This document shows, piece after piece, positions 1-5,383 of a stretch of 5,383 bases of DNA. Within the stretch, counting starts at the first letter, position 1. The number at the start of each line of letters is the position of its first letter. A model generated the notes under the pieces. It was not told where the DNA came from. It worked only from the letters and a program-made list of their open reading frames with translations, and made no database searches. The stretch comes from CAZUZD01 sp964624465 (GTDB lineage Bacteria > Planctomycetota > Planctomycetia > Isosphaerales > Isosphaeraceae). The position numbers were made by a program, and so were the translations under genes. The DNA lies in assembly GCA_964624465.1 (NCBI GenBank), contig CAZUZD010000398.1, positions 1 through 5,383 of the forward strand, in the 5' to 3' direction.

Positions 1-1
1 C

Positions 2-2440
2 CGCCGCCTGAGCGTCGACCTGACCGGCCTGCCGCCGACGCCCGAACAGGTCGACGCCTTCGAGGCCGATGCGCAGCCCGACGCCTACGAGCGGCTCGTC
101 GACCGCCTGCTCGCCAGCCCCGCCCACGGCGAGCGCTGGGCGCGGCACTGGATGGACGCCGTGCACTTCGCCGAGACCCACGGCCACGACCAGGACCGGG
201 TCCGCGAGCACGCCTGGCGCTACCGCGACTACCTGATCGGCAGCTTCAATGCCGACATCCCGTATGCCCGCTTCATCGCCGAGCAAGTCGCCGCCGACGC
301 CCTGTTCCCCGACCGGCCCGAGCTGACCCCCGCGCTCGGCATGCTGGCCGCCGGGCCCTGGGACGAGAGCTCGCTGCGCGACATCCGCGAGGACAGCATC
401 GATCGGGTCATCGGTCAGTACCTCGACCGCGACGACGTGGTGTCGACCGTCCTGTCCACGGTCGCCAGCACCACCGTCCACTGCGCCCGCTGCCACGACC
501 ACAAGTTCGACCCGATCGCGCAGACCGACTACTACGCCCTCCAGGCCGTCTTCGCCGGCATCGACCGCGGCAACCGCCCCTTCGATCCCGACCCCGCCGT
601 CGCCGGCCGTCGCGCCGAGCTCGACCGGCTCCAGGCCCGGCTCGACCGCCGCGACCCCGCGCTGCTGCTGGCCCCCGAGACGCTGGCCGAGGTCGCCGCG
701 TGGGAGGCCGAGCAATCGGGCCGGCTCGTCGCCTGGTCGGTGCTGGACCGGGCGGCAGTCGCCGCCGAGCACGGCACCACCTTCGAGCCCCAGCCCGACG
801 GCTCGACGCTCGCCACCGGCCCCCGGCCCGACGCCGAGACGTACACCGTCACCGCCCCGCTCGAGACGCCCGGGGTGACGGCGATCCGGCTGGAGGTGAT
901 CCCCGACGACCGGCTCCCCTCGCGAGGGCCCGGGCGCAACGCCAACGGCAACCTGCACCTGACCGAGTTCGAGGTGTATACCGTCCGCGACGGCATCGAG
1001 CGCCGGGTCGCGATCGCGTCGGCGGCGGCCGACTTCAACCAGCAGGACTGGGGCATCGCCGGCGCCCTCGACGGCAACCCTCAATCCGCCTGGGGCATCC
1101 ACCCCGCCGAGGGCCAGCCGCACCACGCCGTGTTCGAGCTGGCCGAGGACGTCGGTGGGCCCGGCGTGACCCTCAAGGTCGTGCTGCGGCAGACGTACCC
1201 GGTGCAGCACCCCATCGGCCGGTTCCGCCTGGCGACGACCACCGCCGCGCGGCCGATCTCGACGGCCGTGCTCTCCGACGACCTCGTCGCGATCGTGCGG
1301 ACGCCCGCCGCCGACCGCACCGAGGCCGGTCGGCTCGCCCTCGCGGCGCACGTGCTGACGGGTCGACTGGCCGCGCGCCGGGCCGCGCTGCCCCCGCCGC
1401 TGCTGGTCTACTGCGGCACGAGCCGGTTCGAGCCCGACGGCAGCCACAAGCCGTCCCCCACGCCCCGCACCGTGCGGGTGCTGCGCCGCGGCGAGATCGG
1501 CCAGCCGGGCGCCGAGGCAGCGCCTGGGACGCTGGCCTGCCTGCCCGGGCGCCCCGGCCGGTTCGACCTGCCCGCCGACGCCCCGGAGTCGGCCCGCCGC
1601 GCCGCGCTGGCCGGGTGGCTCGTCGACCCGAGGAACGGGCTCACCTGGCGCTCGATCGTCAACCGCGCCTGGCACCACCACTTCGGCCGCGGCCTGGTCG
1701 ACACGCCCAACGACTTCGGCCGCATGGGCTCGCCCCCCAGCCACCCCGAGCTGCTCGACTGGCTGGCCGCGAACTTCCGTGACGCGCAGGGCGGCTCGCT
1801 CAAGGCGCTGCACCGGCTCATCGTGACCTCGGCCGCCTATCGCCGCAGCTCCGCGCCGCACCCGCAGGCGGCGGCCGTCGATTCCGACAACCGGCTGCTG
1901 GCGCGCCAGAACCGGCGGCGGCTCGACGCCGAGTCGCTCCGCGACGCCCTGCTCGCCGCCTCGGGCCGGCTCGACCGCACGATGGGCGGGCCCTCGGTGC
2001 GGCAGTTTTCCCTGAAGCCGGGGGTGCACGTCACGCCGGTGGTCGATTACCAGGCATACGACTGGCGCGGGCCGGGCTCGGGACGCCGCACCGTGTACCG
2101 GTTCGCCTTCCGCACCCTGCCCGACCCGATGCTCGGCAGCTTCGACGCCGCCGACGCCTCGCAGCTCACCGCCAGCCGCACCGAGTCGATCACCCCCTTG
2201 CAGGCCCTCGCCCTGCGGCACAACCGGTTCGTGCTCGTGCAGGCCGAGGCCCTGGCCGCCCGGCTGGAGCGCGAGGCGACCACGCCGGCCGATCGGATCG
2301 TACGGCTCTTCGCGCTCGTGCTGCTCCGCCCGCCCACGCCCGAGGAGCGGGTCGACTGGCTCGCCTACGCCGACCGCCACGGCCTGGAGCCCGCCGCGCG
2401 ACTGCTCGCCAACAGCAGCGAGTTCCTGTTCGTCGACTGA
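2..2440 (+). CDS. PSCyt2/PSD1 (DUF1549-DUF1553) protein, 5' end outside window
   Basis: The open frame runs from base 2, so the start lies upstream; 812 residues are visible (residue 1 = bases 2-4). Residues 1 to about 186 match DUF1549 (PSCyt2): an LTGLPPTPEQVDAF opening, the ERWARHWMD block, and a CARCH haem-type CxxCH motif (C161, C164, H165; bases 482-496) followed by DHKFDPI. A short charged helix (about 204-220) leads to a region at about 275-420 rich in beta strands (LTEFEVY, then ALDGNPQSAWGIHP) that resembles a galactose-binding-like sandwich. Residues from about 527 match DUF1553 (PSD1): WLVDPRNGLTWRSIVNRAWH, HFGRGLVDTPNDFGRMG, ESITPLQALALRHN, and a C-terminus ending EFLFVD. In the family, a signal peptide and often a PSCyt1 cytochrome-c domain precede this part and would be off-window. 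The biochemical role is unknown; an extracytoplasmic haem protein linked to polysaccharide use is inference. A DUF1501 gene follows after 47 bases, the usual partner. Confidence 0.93.
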   Translation, partial: RRLSVDLTGLPPTPEQVDAFEADAQPDAYERLVDRLLASPAHGERWARHWMDAVHFAETHGHDQDRVREHAWRYRDYLIGSFNADIPYARFIAEQVAADALFPDRPELTPALGMLAAGPWDESSLRDIREDSIDRVIGQYLDRDDVVSTVLSTVASTTVHCARCHDHKFDPIAQTDYYALQAVFAGIDRGNRPFDPDPAVAGRRAELDRLQARLDRRDPALLLAPETLAEVAAWEAEQSGRLVAWSVLDRAAVAAEHGTTFEPQPDGSTLATGPRPDAETYTVTAPLETPGVTAIRLEVIPDDRLPSRGPGRNANGNLHLTEFEVYTVRDGIERRVAIASAAADFNQQDWGIAGALDGNPQSAWGIHPAEGQPHHAVFELAEDVGGPGVTLKVVLRQTYPVQHPIGRFRLATTTAARPISTAVLSDDLVAIVRTPAADRTEAGRLALAAHVLTGRLAARRAALPPPLLVYCGTSRFEPDGSHKPSPTPRTVRVLRRGEIGQPGAEAAPGTLACLPGRPGRFDLPADAPESARRAALAGWLVDPRNGLTWRSIVNRAWHHHFGRGLVDTPNDFGRMGSPPSHPELLDWLAANFRDAQGGSLKALHRLIVTSAAYRRSSAPHPQAAAVDSDNRLLARQNRRRLDAESLRDALLAASGRLDRTMGGPSVRQFSLKPGVHVTPVVDYQAYDWRGPGSGRRTVYRFAFRTLPDPMLGSFDAADASQLTASRTESITPLQALALRHNRFVLVQAEALAARLEREATTPADRIVRLFALVLLRPPTPEERVDWLAYADRHGLEPAARLLANSSEFLFVD

Positions 2441-2475
2441 CCCGGCCCCCGGTTCCCCGAGCGGCCCGCGTGGCC

Positions 2476-2480
2476 AGGAG
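2476..2480 (+). promoter_or_regulatory. Shine-Dalgarno site of the DUF1501 gene
   Basis: AGGAG lies 7 bases before the ATG at 2488, which is ideal spacing. This site decides the start. The GTG at 2470 would add six residues but lies upstream of this site and has no comparable purine run before it. Confidence 0.75.
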
Positions 2481-2487
2481 CGTCGCC

Positions 2488-3939
2488 ATGAGCCCGCACG
2501 ACCCGCTGCACCGCCGCTCGTTCCTCTGGGGCACCGGCGGCGGCCTGGGGGGCATCGCCCTGGCCAGCCTGCTGGGCCGCGAGCGCCTGCTCGCCGGGAC
2601 CGACACCGCCGCGCCCCGGCCCGGGGGCGGGGGCGGGGCGCCTGGCGTCCATCACTCGCCGAAGGTACGTCGGGTGATCCAGATCTTCCTGAACGGCGGC
2701 ATGAGCCAGGTCGACACCTTCGACCACAAGCCGACCCTCGACCGCCGGCACGGCGAGACGTTCGACCCGGGCAGCCACGTCGAGGCCCCGACGAGCGCCC
2801 CGGGCAAGCTCATGAAGTGCCCGTTCCCGTTCCGGCAGCACGGCGAGTCGGGCCGATGGGTCAGCTCGGTGTTCCCGCACCTGGCCGGGCGGGTCGACGA
2901 GATCGCGTTCCTGATGGCGGTCGCCTCGCGCTCAAACGTGCACGGGCCGGCCAGCTACCTCATGAACACCGGGTTCCTGCTGCCGGGGTTCCCCTGCCTG
3001 GGCTCGTGGGTCTCGTACGGCCTGGGCTCGATGACCGACAACCTGCCGACGTTCGTCGTGCTGCCCGACCCGCGCGGCCTGCCGTACAACGGCCGCGGTA
3101 ACTTCACCGCCGGGTTCCTGCCGCTCTCCAACGCCGGCACGGTGCTCGACGCCGGCGCCGCCGAGCCCGTGCCCGACCTGAACCCCGCCGAGCCGCGCCC
3201 CGGCCTCGACCCCGCCGGCGCGGCCGAGGGCCTGGCGTTACTCGCCCGCCAGAATCGCCGCCACGCCGCCGAGCGGCCCGACGACCCGAGGCTCGACGCG
3301 CGGATCGCCTCCTACGAGCTGGCCGCCCGCATGCAGCTGGCCGCGCCCGAGGTCCTCGACCTCGCCGGCGAGTCGCCCGCCACCCGGTCCCTCTACGGCC
3401 TCGACGAGCCCGAGACCGCCGACTTCGGCCGCCGACTGCTGCTGGCCCGCCGCCTGGTCGAGCGCGACGTCCGGTTCGTCCAGGTGTGGAGCGGCGCCGG
3501 CGGCCCGTCGAACAACTGGGACAACCACTCCGACATCCTCACCGAGCTGCCGAAGATCGCCCGCTCGATCGACCGCCCCACCGCCGGCCTGCTGGTGGAC
3601 CTGAAGGCCCGCGGCCTGCTCGACGACACCCTGGTCGTCTGCTCGACCGAGTTCGGCCGGATGCCGTTCACCCAGGGGGCCACCGGCCGCGACCACAACG
3701 GCGGCACCTCCATCGCCTGGCTCGCCGGCGCCGGCGTTCGCCCCGGCGTCTCGGTCGGCGCCAGCGACGAGTGGGGCTGGAAGGTCGCCGACGGTGGCCA
3801 CACCACCTACGACGTCCACGCCACCATCCTGCACCTGCTCGGCCTCGACCACACCCGCCTCGCCGTCCGCCACAACGGCATCGACCGCCGCCTCACCGAC
3901 GTCCACGGGCATGTCATCCCCGGCGTGCTCGCCGGCTAG
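2488..3939 (+). CDS. DUF1501 family protein (sulfatase/alkaline-phosphatase-like fold), Tat signal
   Basis: A complete protein of 483 residues, a usual length for DUF1501 (PF07394). The N-terminus HRRSFL (8-13), followed by a glycine/alanine/leucine hydrophobic stretch to about residue 29, is a twin-arginine signal, so export beyond the cytoplasmic membrane is expected. A proline/glycine linker (44-53) precedes the domain. Family motifs in order: FLNGGMSQVDTFDHKP (67-82), HGPASYLMNTGF (152-163), NLPTFVVLPDPRG (185-197), WDNH (344-347), STEFGRMP (386-393), GRDHN (400-404), and YDVHATILHLLGLDH (441-455). The Asp and His residues in these motifs sit where metal ligands lie in the alkaline-phosphatase superfamily; that assignment is inference. 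No substrate is established for the family. The gene follows the PSCyt2/PSD1 gene by 47 bases and is probably cotranscribed with it. It ends opposite a convergent gene, with the REP-like cluster between. A GTG start at 2470 is possible but less likely. Confidence 0.93.
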   Translation: MSPHDPLHRRSFLWGTGGGLGGIALASLLGRERLLAGTDTAAPRPGGGGGAPGVHHSPKVRRVIQIFLNGGMSQVDTFDHKPTLDRRHGETFDPGSHVEAPTSAPGKLMKCPFPFRQHGESGRWVSSVFPHLAGRVDEIAFLMAVASRSNVHGPASYLMNTGFLLPGFPCLGSWVSYGLGSMTDNLPTFVVLPDPRGLPYNGRGNFTAGFLPLSNAGTVLDAGAAEPVPDLNPAEPRPGLDPAGAAEGLALLARQNRRHAAERPDDPRLDARIASYELAARMQLAAPEVLDLAGESPATRSLYGLDEPETADFGRRLLLARRLVERDVRFVQVWSGAGGPSNNWDNHSDILTELPKIARSIDRPTAGLLVDLKARGLLDDTLVVCSTEFGRMPFTQGATGRDHNGGTSIAWLAGAGVRPGVSVGASDEWGWKVADGGHTTYDVHATILHLLGLDHTRLAVRHNGIDRRLTDVHGHVIPGVLAG

Positions 3940-4022
3940 CTCCGGTCCGGCGTCGCTGGAGTTCAGGGACCACAAGCCAGCCGATGCCACGGGTCGGAGG
4001 CGCTGAGAATCTATCCGGATTC
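3940..4022. other. Non-coding spacer after the DUF1501 stop
   Basis: This is the 83-base left part of the 333-base gap between the convergent genes. I see no gene and no canonical terminator (GC hairpin plus T run). A weak 5-bp hairpin, GAATC 4007-4011 with GATTC 4018-4022, directly abuts the first REP-like palindrome. One copy of an imperfect direct repeat lies at 3986-4001. Confidence 0.6.
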
Positions 4023-4055
4023 GTAGGGCGGATCAGCGCGGCGTCATCCGCCGCG
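4023..4055 (+). repeat. REP-like palindrome 1 (GTAG head) and left arm of the long inverted repeat
   Basis: GTAG at 4023-4026 is followed by a 7-bp stem, GGCGGAT (4027-4033) with ATCCGCC (4046-4052), enclosing 12 bases. Bases 4024-4055 are the reverse complement of 4231-4262 at 31 of 32 positions; the single difference is base 4040 against 4246. Confidence 0.75.
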
Positions 4056-4082
4056 ACGGGTCGGTGGCCCGGGTTCTGGCGT

Positions 4083-4120
4083 GGTGGATTGCGCCGCATC
4101 CTGCGGCTGATCCACCCTAC
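4083..4120 (-). repeat. REP-like palindrome 2 (GTAG head on the minus strand)
   Basis: The outer 7-bp stem is GGTGGAT (4083-4089) with ATCCACC (4110-4116). An inner 6-bp stem, GCCGCA (4093-4098) with TGCGGC (4102-4107), has a 3-base loop. CTAC at 4117-4120 reads GTAG on the minus strand. This is the strongest single hairpin in the gap. It has no T run after it on either strand, so it does not look like a textbook intrinsic terminator. Confidence 0.75.
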
Positions 4121-4136
4121 AAAAGAACACTCGGAT

Positions 4137-4165
4137 GTCGGGTGGAAGCGGGAGCGCAATCCACC
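4137..4165 (+). repeat. REP-like palindrome 3, degenerate (GTCG head)
   Basis: The 6-bp stem is GGTGGA (4141-4146) with TCCACC (4160-4165). GTCG at 4137-4140 stands where the other units carry GTAG. The 3' part GCGCAATCCACC (4154-4165) is identical to the same part of palindrome 2 read on the minus strand, so units 2 and 3 are inverted relatives. Confidence 0.55.
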
Positions 4166-4230
4166 GTGACGGCCTGGAAGCCAGCCGCCCGACCAGCCCG
4201 ATGGGCCAATCGAACGGCCTCCCCTCCGGG

Positions 4231-4263
4231 CGCGGCGGATGACGCTGCGCTGATCCGCCCTAG
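4231..4263 (-). repeat. REP-like palindrome 4 (CTAG head on the minus strand) and right arm of the long inverted repeat
   Basis: On the minus strand this unit reads CTAG, then a GGCGGAT stem closing with ATCCGCC, and matches palindrome 1 in inverted orientation (31 of 32). It begins about 10 bases after the stop codon of the isomerase-like gene (4273-4275). It would therefore form a hairpin in that gene's 3' untranslated RNA and could protect or end the message. Confidence 0.72.
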
Positions 4264-4272
4264 GAAAATGGG

Positions 4273-5166
4273 TCAGACGGTGCAGATCTCGACGGCCTCG
4301 GCCAGGCTGGTGAGGGGGTCGCGGACGGGGATGAACTCGTGGGCGAAGTAGCCCTGGTAGCCGGTGTCGGCGATGGCCTTCGCGATGGCGGGGTAGTTCA
4401 GCTCCTGGGCGGAGTCGATCTCGTGGCGGCCGGGGTTGCCGCCGGTGTGGTAGTGGCCGAAGGCGGCGTGATCGCGCTCGATGGTGCGGATCACGTCCCC
4501 CTCCATGATCTGCATGTGGTAGATGTCATAGAGCAGCTTGAAGTTGTCGGAGCCCACCCGCTTGACCAGCTCCACACCCCAGGTCGTGTTGTCGCACATG
4601 TAGTCCTTGTGATCGACCTTGGAGTTGAGCAGCTCCATCTGGAGGAGGATGCCCGCCTTCTCGGCGACCGGGACGATCTCCTTGAGCGCCGTCACGCAGT
4701 TCTTCATGCCGGTCTCGCGGTCGATGCCGCGGGCGTTGCCGCTGAAGCAGATGACGTTCTTCCAGCCCTCCTTCGCGGTGGCCTCGATCGCGGCGTTCAT
4801 CGCCTTGAGGTTCGAGTCGCGGAACTTCGGGTCGCAGAGGCCGTCGGAGAGCGGGAACGAGTTGACCATGGTGCAGACCAGGCCGTGCTTCTTGAGCGTG
4901 GCGAAGTCCTCGGGCGTGTGCAGCAGGTCGATCCCCACCAGGCCCAGCCGGGTGGCGGCGCTGCACAGGTCCTCCAGCGAGACCTTGCTGTAGCACCACC
5001 GGCAGAGCGACTGGTTCAATCGCCCCTTGCGGGCCCGGCCAGCGATGGGCGAAGCCGTGGCCAGGCCGAGGCCGGCCGGGGCCCCGAGGGCTCCGGCGGC
5101 GCCCAGCGCGGTGGCCGACTGCAACCAGGTGCGACGCGACAGACGCTGCGAATCCGATCCGGACAT
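4273..5166 (-). CDS. Hydroxypyruvate isomerase-like TIM-barrel protein with Tat signal
   Basis: 297 residues from the ATG at 5166-5164. Residues 9-15 (LSRRTWL) and the Ala/Gly/Leu stretch to about 38 form a twin-arginine signal, so the product is expected in the periplasm. The rest is an AP-endonuclease-2/xylose-isomerase-like barrel, closest by motif to hydroxypyruvate isomerase (Hyi), which interconverts hydroxypyruvate and tartronate semialdehyde. Likely metal ligands by family pattern are E178 (in LLQMELLN), D214 (in LLYDIYHMQ), H240 (in FGHYHTGGNPGRHEID) and E277 (in YFAHEF). NPGRHEID and ELNY are Hyi-type loops. Position 240 is His where, as I recall, bacterial Hyi has Gln, so activity on another ketose or keto acid is possible. 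Length beyond the signal (about 258) fits the family. Upstream starts (ATG 5220, GTG 5235) would give an overlong n-region. A DUF1501 gene ends 105 bases upstream on the same strand. Confidence 0.88.
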   Translation of the reverse strand: MSGSDSQRLSRRTWLQSATALGAAGALGAPAGLGLATASPIAGRARKGRLNQSLCRWCYSKVSLEDLCSAATRLGLVGIDLLHTPEDFATLKKHGLVCTMVNSFPLSDGLCDPKFRDSNLKAMNAAIEATAKEGWKNVICFSGNARGIDRETGMKNCVTALKEIVPVAEKAGILLQMELLNSKVDHKDYMCDNTTWGVELVKRVGSDNFKLLYDIYHMQIMEGDVIRTIERDHAAFGHYHTGGNPGRHEIDSAQELNYPAIAKAIADTGYQGYFAHEFIPVRDPLTSLAEAVEICTV

Positions 5167-5174
5167 GGGGACAG

Positions 5175-5179
5175 TCTCC
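5175..5179 (-). promoter_or_regulatory. Shine-Dalgarno site of the isomerase-like gene
   Basis: On the minus strand GGAGA lies 8 bases before the ATG at 5166-5164. This favours that start over the in-frame ATG at 5220 and GTG at 5235, and it places the twin-arginine motif about ten residues from the N-terminus, as in normal Tat signals. Confidence 0.7.
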
Positions 5180-5271
5180 AGGGAGAGGGCGATTGGAGAG
5201 TGGAGTGCGGGGCCGGGCATCGCGAGGGTTCTCACCGGATTGTCGCAACGCCCGCACGATCGGGCCAGGGA

Positions 5272-5383
5272 TCAGGCGAGCACGCCGCGGACGACCGAGC
5301 CGTGCACGTTGGTGAGGCGGCGGCGGATGCCGTTGTGGTAGTGGGTCAGGCGCTCGTGGTCGATGCCCAGCAGGTGCAGGACC
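5272..5383 (-). CDS. DUF1501 family protein, C-terminal fragment (cut by window edge)
   Basis: Read on the minus strand, the last 36 codons and a TGA stop (5274-5272) are present. The fragment includes LHLLGIDHERL, HNGIRRRLTNVHG and a GVLA ending. It aligns without gaps to the C-terminus of the DUF1501 protein encoded at 2488-3939, with 25 of 36 residues identical, including the family's LGxDH and HNGIxRRLTxVHG motifs. It is therefore a second DUF1501 paralogue, most of it beyond the right edge. Reading is intact to the edge. It lies upstream of the isomerase-like gene on the same strand, with a 105-base gap, so the two may share a transcript. Family habit suggests a PSCyt2/PSD1 gene further upstream; that is inference. 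Confidence 0.88.
   Translation of the reverse strand, partial: VLHLLGIDHERLTHYHNGIRRRLTNVHGSVVRGVLA

Larger units (their letters stand above)
4023..4263. repeat. Cluster of four REP-like palindromes (BIME-like element)
   Basis: Four short imperfect palindromes occur in alternating orientation: 4023-4052 (+), 4083-4120 (-), 4137-4165 (+) and 4234-4263 (-). Stems are GGCGGAT/ATCCGCC in the outer two and GGTGGA(T)/(A)TCCACC in the inner two. Read in its own orientation, each is headed by GTAG or a one-base variant: GTAG, GTAG, GTCG, CTAG. A GTAG or GGAG head beside a palindrome is the known hallmark of REP sequences mobilised by REP-associated tyrosine transposases (RAYT/TnpA-REP). Alternating pairs match the definition of a BIME. 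The cluster fills most of the gap between convergent genes, the classic REP location. No RAYT gene is in the window. Possible roles, all inferred: 3' mRNA stabilisation, transcription termination on both strands, or DNA gyrase or protein binding. Confidence 0.72.

Noticed and set aside
700..1782. Long + strand open frame inside the PSCyt2/PSD1 gene
   Set aside because: Its product is an Arg/Pro/Ala-rich sequence with no family motifs, typical of an out-of-frame reading of a high-GC gene. The overlapping frame carries clear PSCyt2 and PSD1 motifs.
2470..2487. Upstream GTG start for the DUF1501 gene
   Set aside because: The AGGAG at 2476-2480 lies downstream of this GTG and is ideally spaced for the ATG at 2488. 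The later start also gives the normal short n-region before the twin arginines.
3238..3990. Minus-strand open frame of about 250 codons opposite the DUF1501 gene
   Set aside because: Low-complexity Gly/Ala/Val/Asp composition and complete overlap with a well-supported gene; antisense shadow from high GC.
4083..4120. Canonical intrinsic terminator
   Set aside because: The hairpin is strong, but no T run follows it on the + strand (AAAA follows) or on the - strand, so only a non-canonical role can be suggested.
4023..4263. CRISPR array or insertion sequence remnant
   Set aside because: Repeats alternate in orientation with unequal spacing (about 17-70 bases) and are palindromic, unlike CRISPR direct repeats. 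No transposase fragment is present between the arms.
4064..4351. Small + strand open frame spanning the repeat cluster
   Set aside because: It runs through the palindromes and into the antisense of the isomerase gene and has no recognisable motif. Palindrome structure explains the sequence better than coding.
5200..5250. Possible sigma-70 promoter before the isomerase gene (TTGCGA on the minus strand)
   Set aside because: At 17 bases spacing the -10 position reads TCGCGA, not like TATAAT. No convincing promoter can be named, so shared transcription from the upstream DUF1501 gene is equally plausible.
4526..5257. Second minus-strand frame overlapping the isomerase-like gene
   Set aside because: Arg/Pro/Gly-rich frame-shifted shadow of the TIM-barrel gene, which has an intact reading frame, catalytic motifs and a ribosome binding site.

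Overview
The window reads as a piece of a high-GC planctomycete chromosome, probably from the Isosphaera/Gemmata side of the phylum. The lineage call rests on gene content, not a marker gene. It holds a DUF1549/DUF1553 (PSCyt2/PSD1) protein followed by a DUF1501 protein, an arrangement greatly expanded in Planctomycetes, and a Tat-signal TIM-barrel isomerase of the hydroxypyruvate isomerase type.

Layout. On the + strand, a PSCyt2/PSD1 protein that begins upstream of the window ends at 2440. After 47 bases comes a complete DUF1501 gene (2488-3939), almost certainly in the same transcript. On the - strand, reading leftward, the last 36 codons of a second DUF1501 gene (5383-5272) are followed by a 105-base gap and a complete Tat-exported hydroxypyruvate-isomerase-like gene (5166-4273). 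The two gene sets converge. Each has a DUF1501 gene, and the second set probably has its own PSCyt2/PSD1 partner beyond the right edge.

The 333-base gap between the convergent genes (3940-4272) holds no gene. It contains a compact array of four REP-like palindromes in alternating orientation (4023-4263). Three carry a GTAG-type head, or a one-base variant of it, and the fourth has CTAG. The outermost two are 32-base inverted copies with one mismatch. This resembles a BIME (mosaic of REP sequences) in the usual place for such elements, and it is the most unusual structure in the window.

Working together. The PSCyt2/PSD1 and DUF1501 products are both expected outside the cytoplasm. DUF1501 has the alkaline-phosphatase/sulfatase-like fold, and the PSCyt2 protein has a CxxCH motif and a beta-sandwich region that may bind carbohydrate. 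A role in handling complex sugars is often suggested for such pairs but is unproven. A Tat-exported sugar isomerase-like protein next door fits that theme by association only. I see no clear novel defence, mobile or RNA-based system; the genes are typical planctomycete families.
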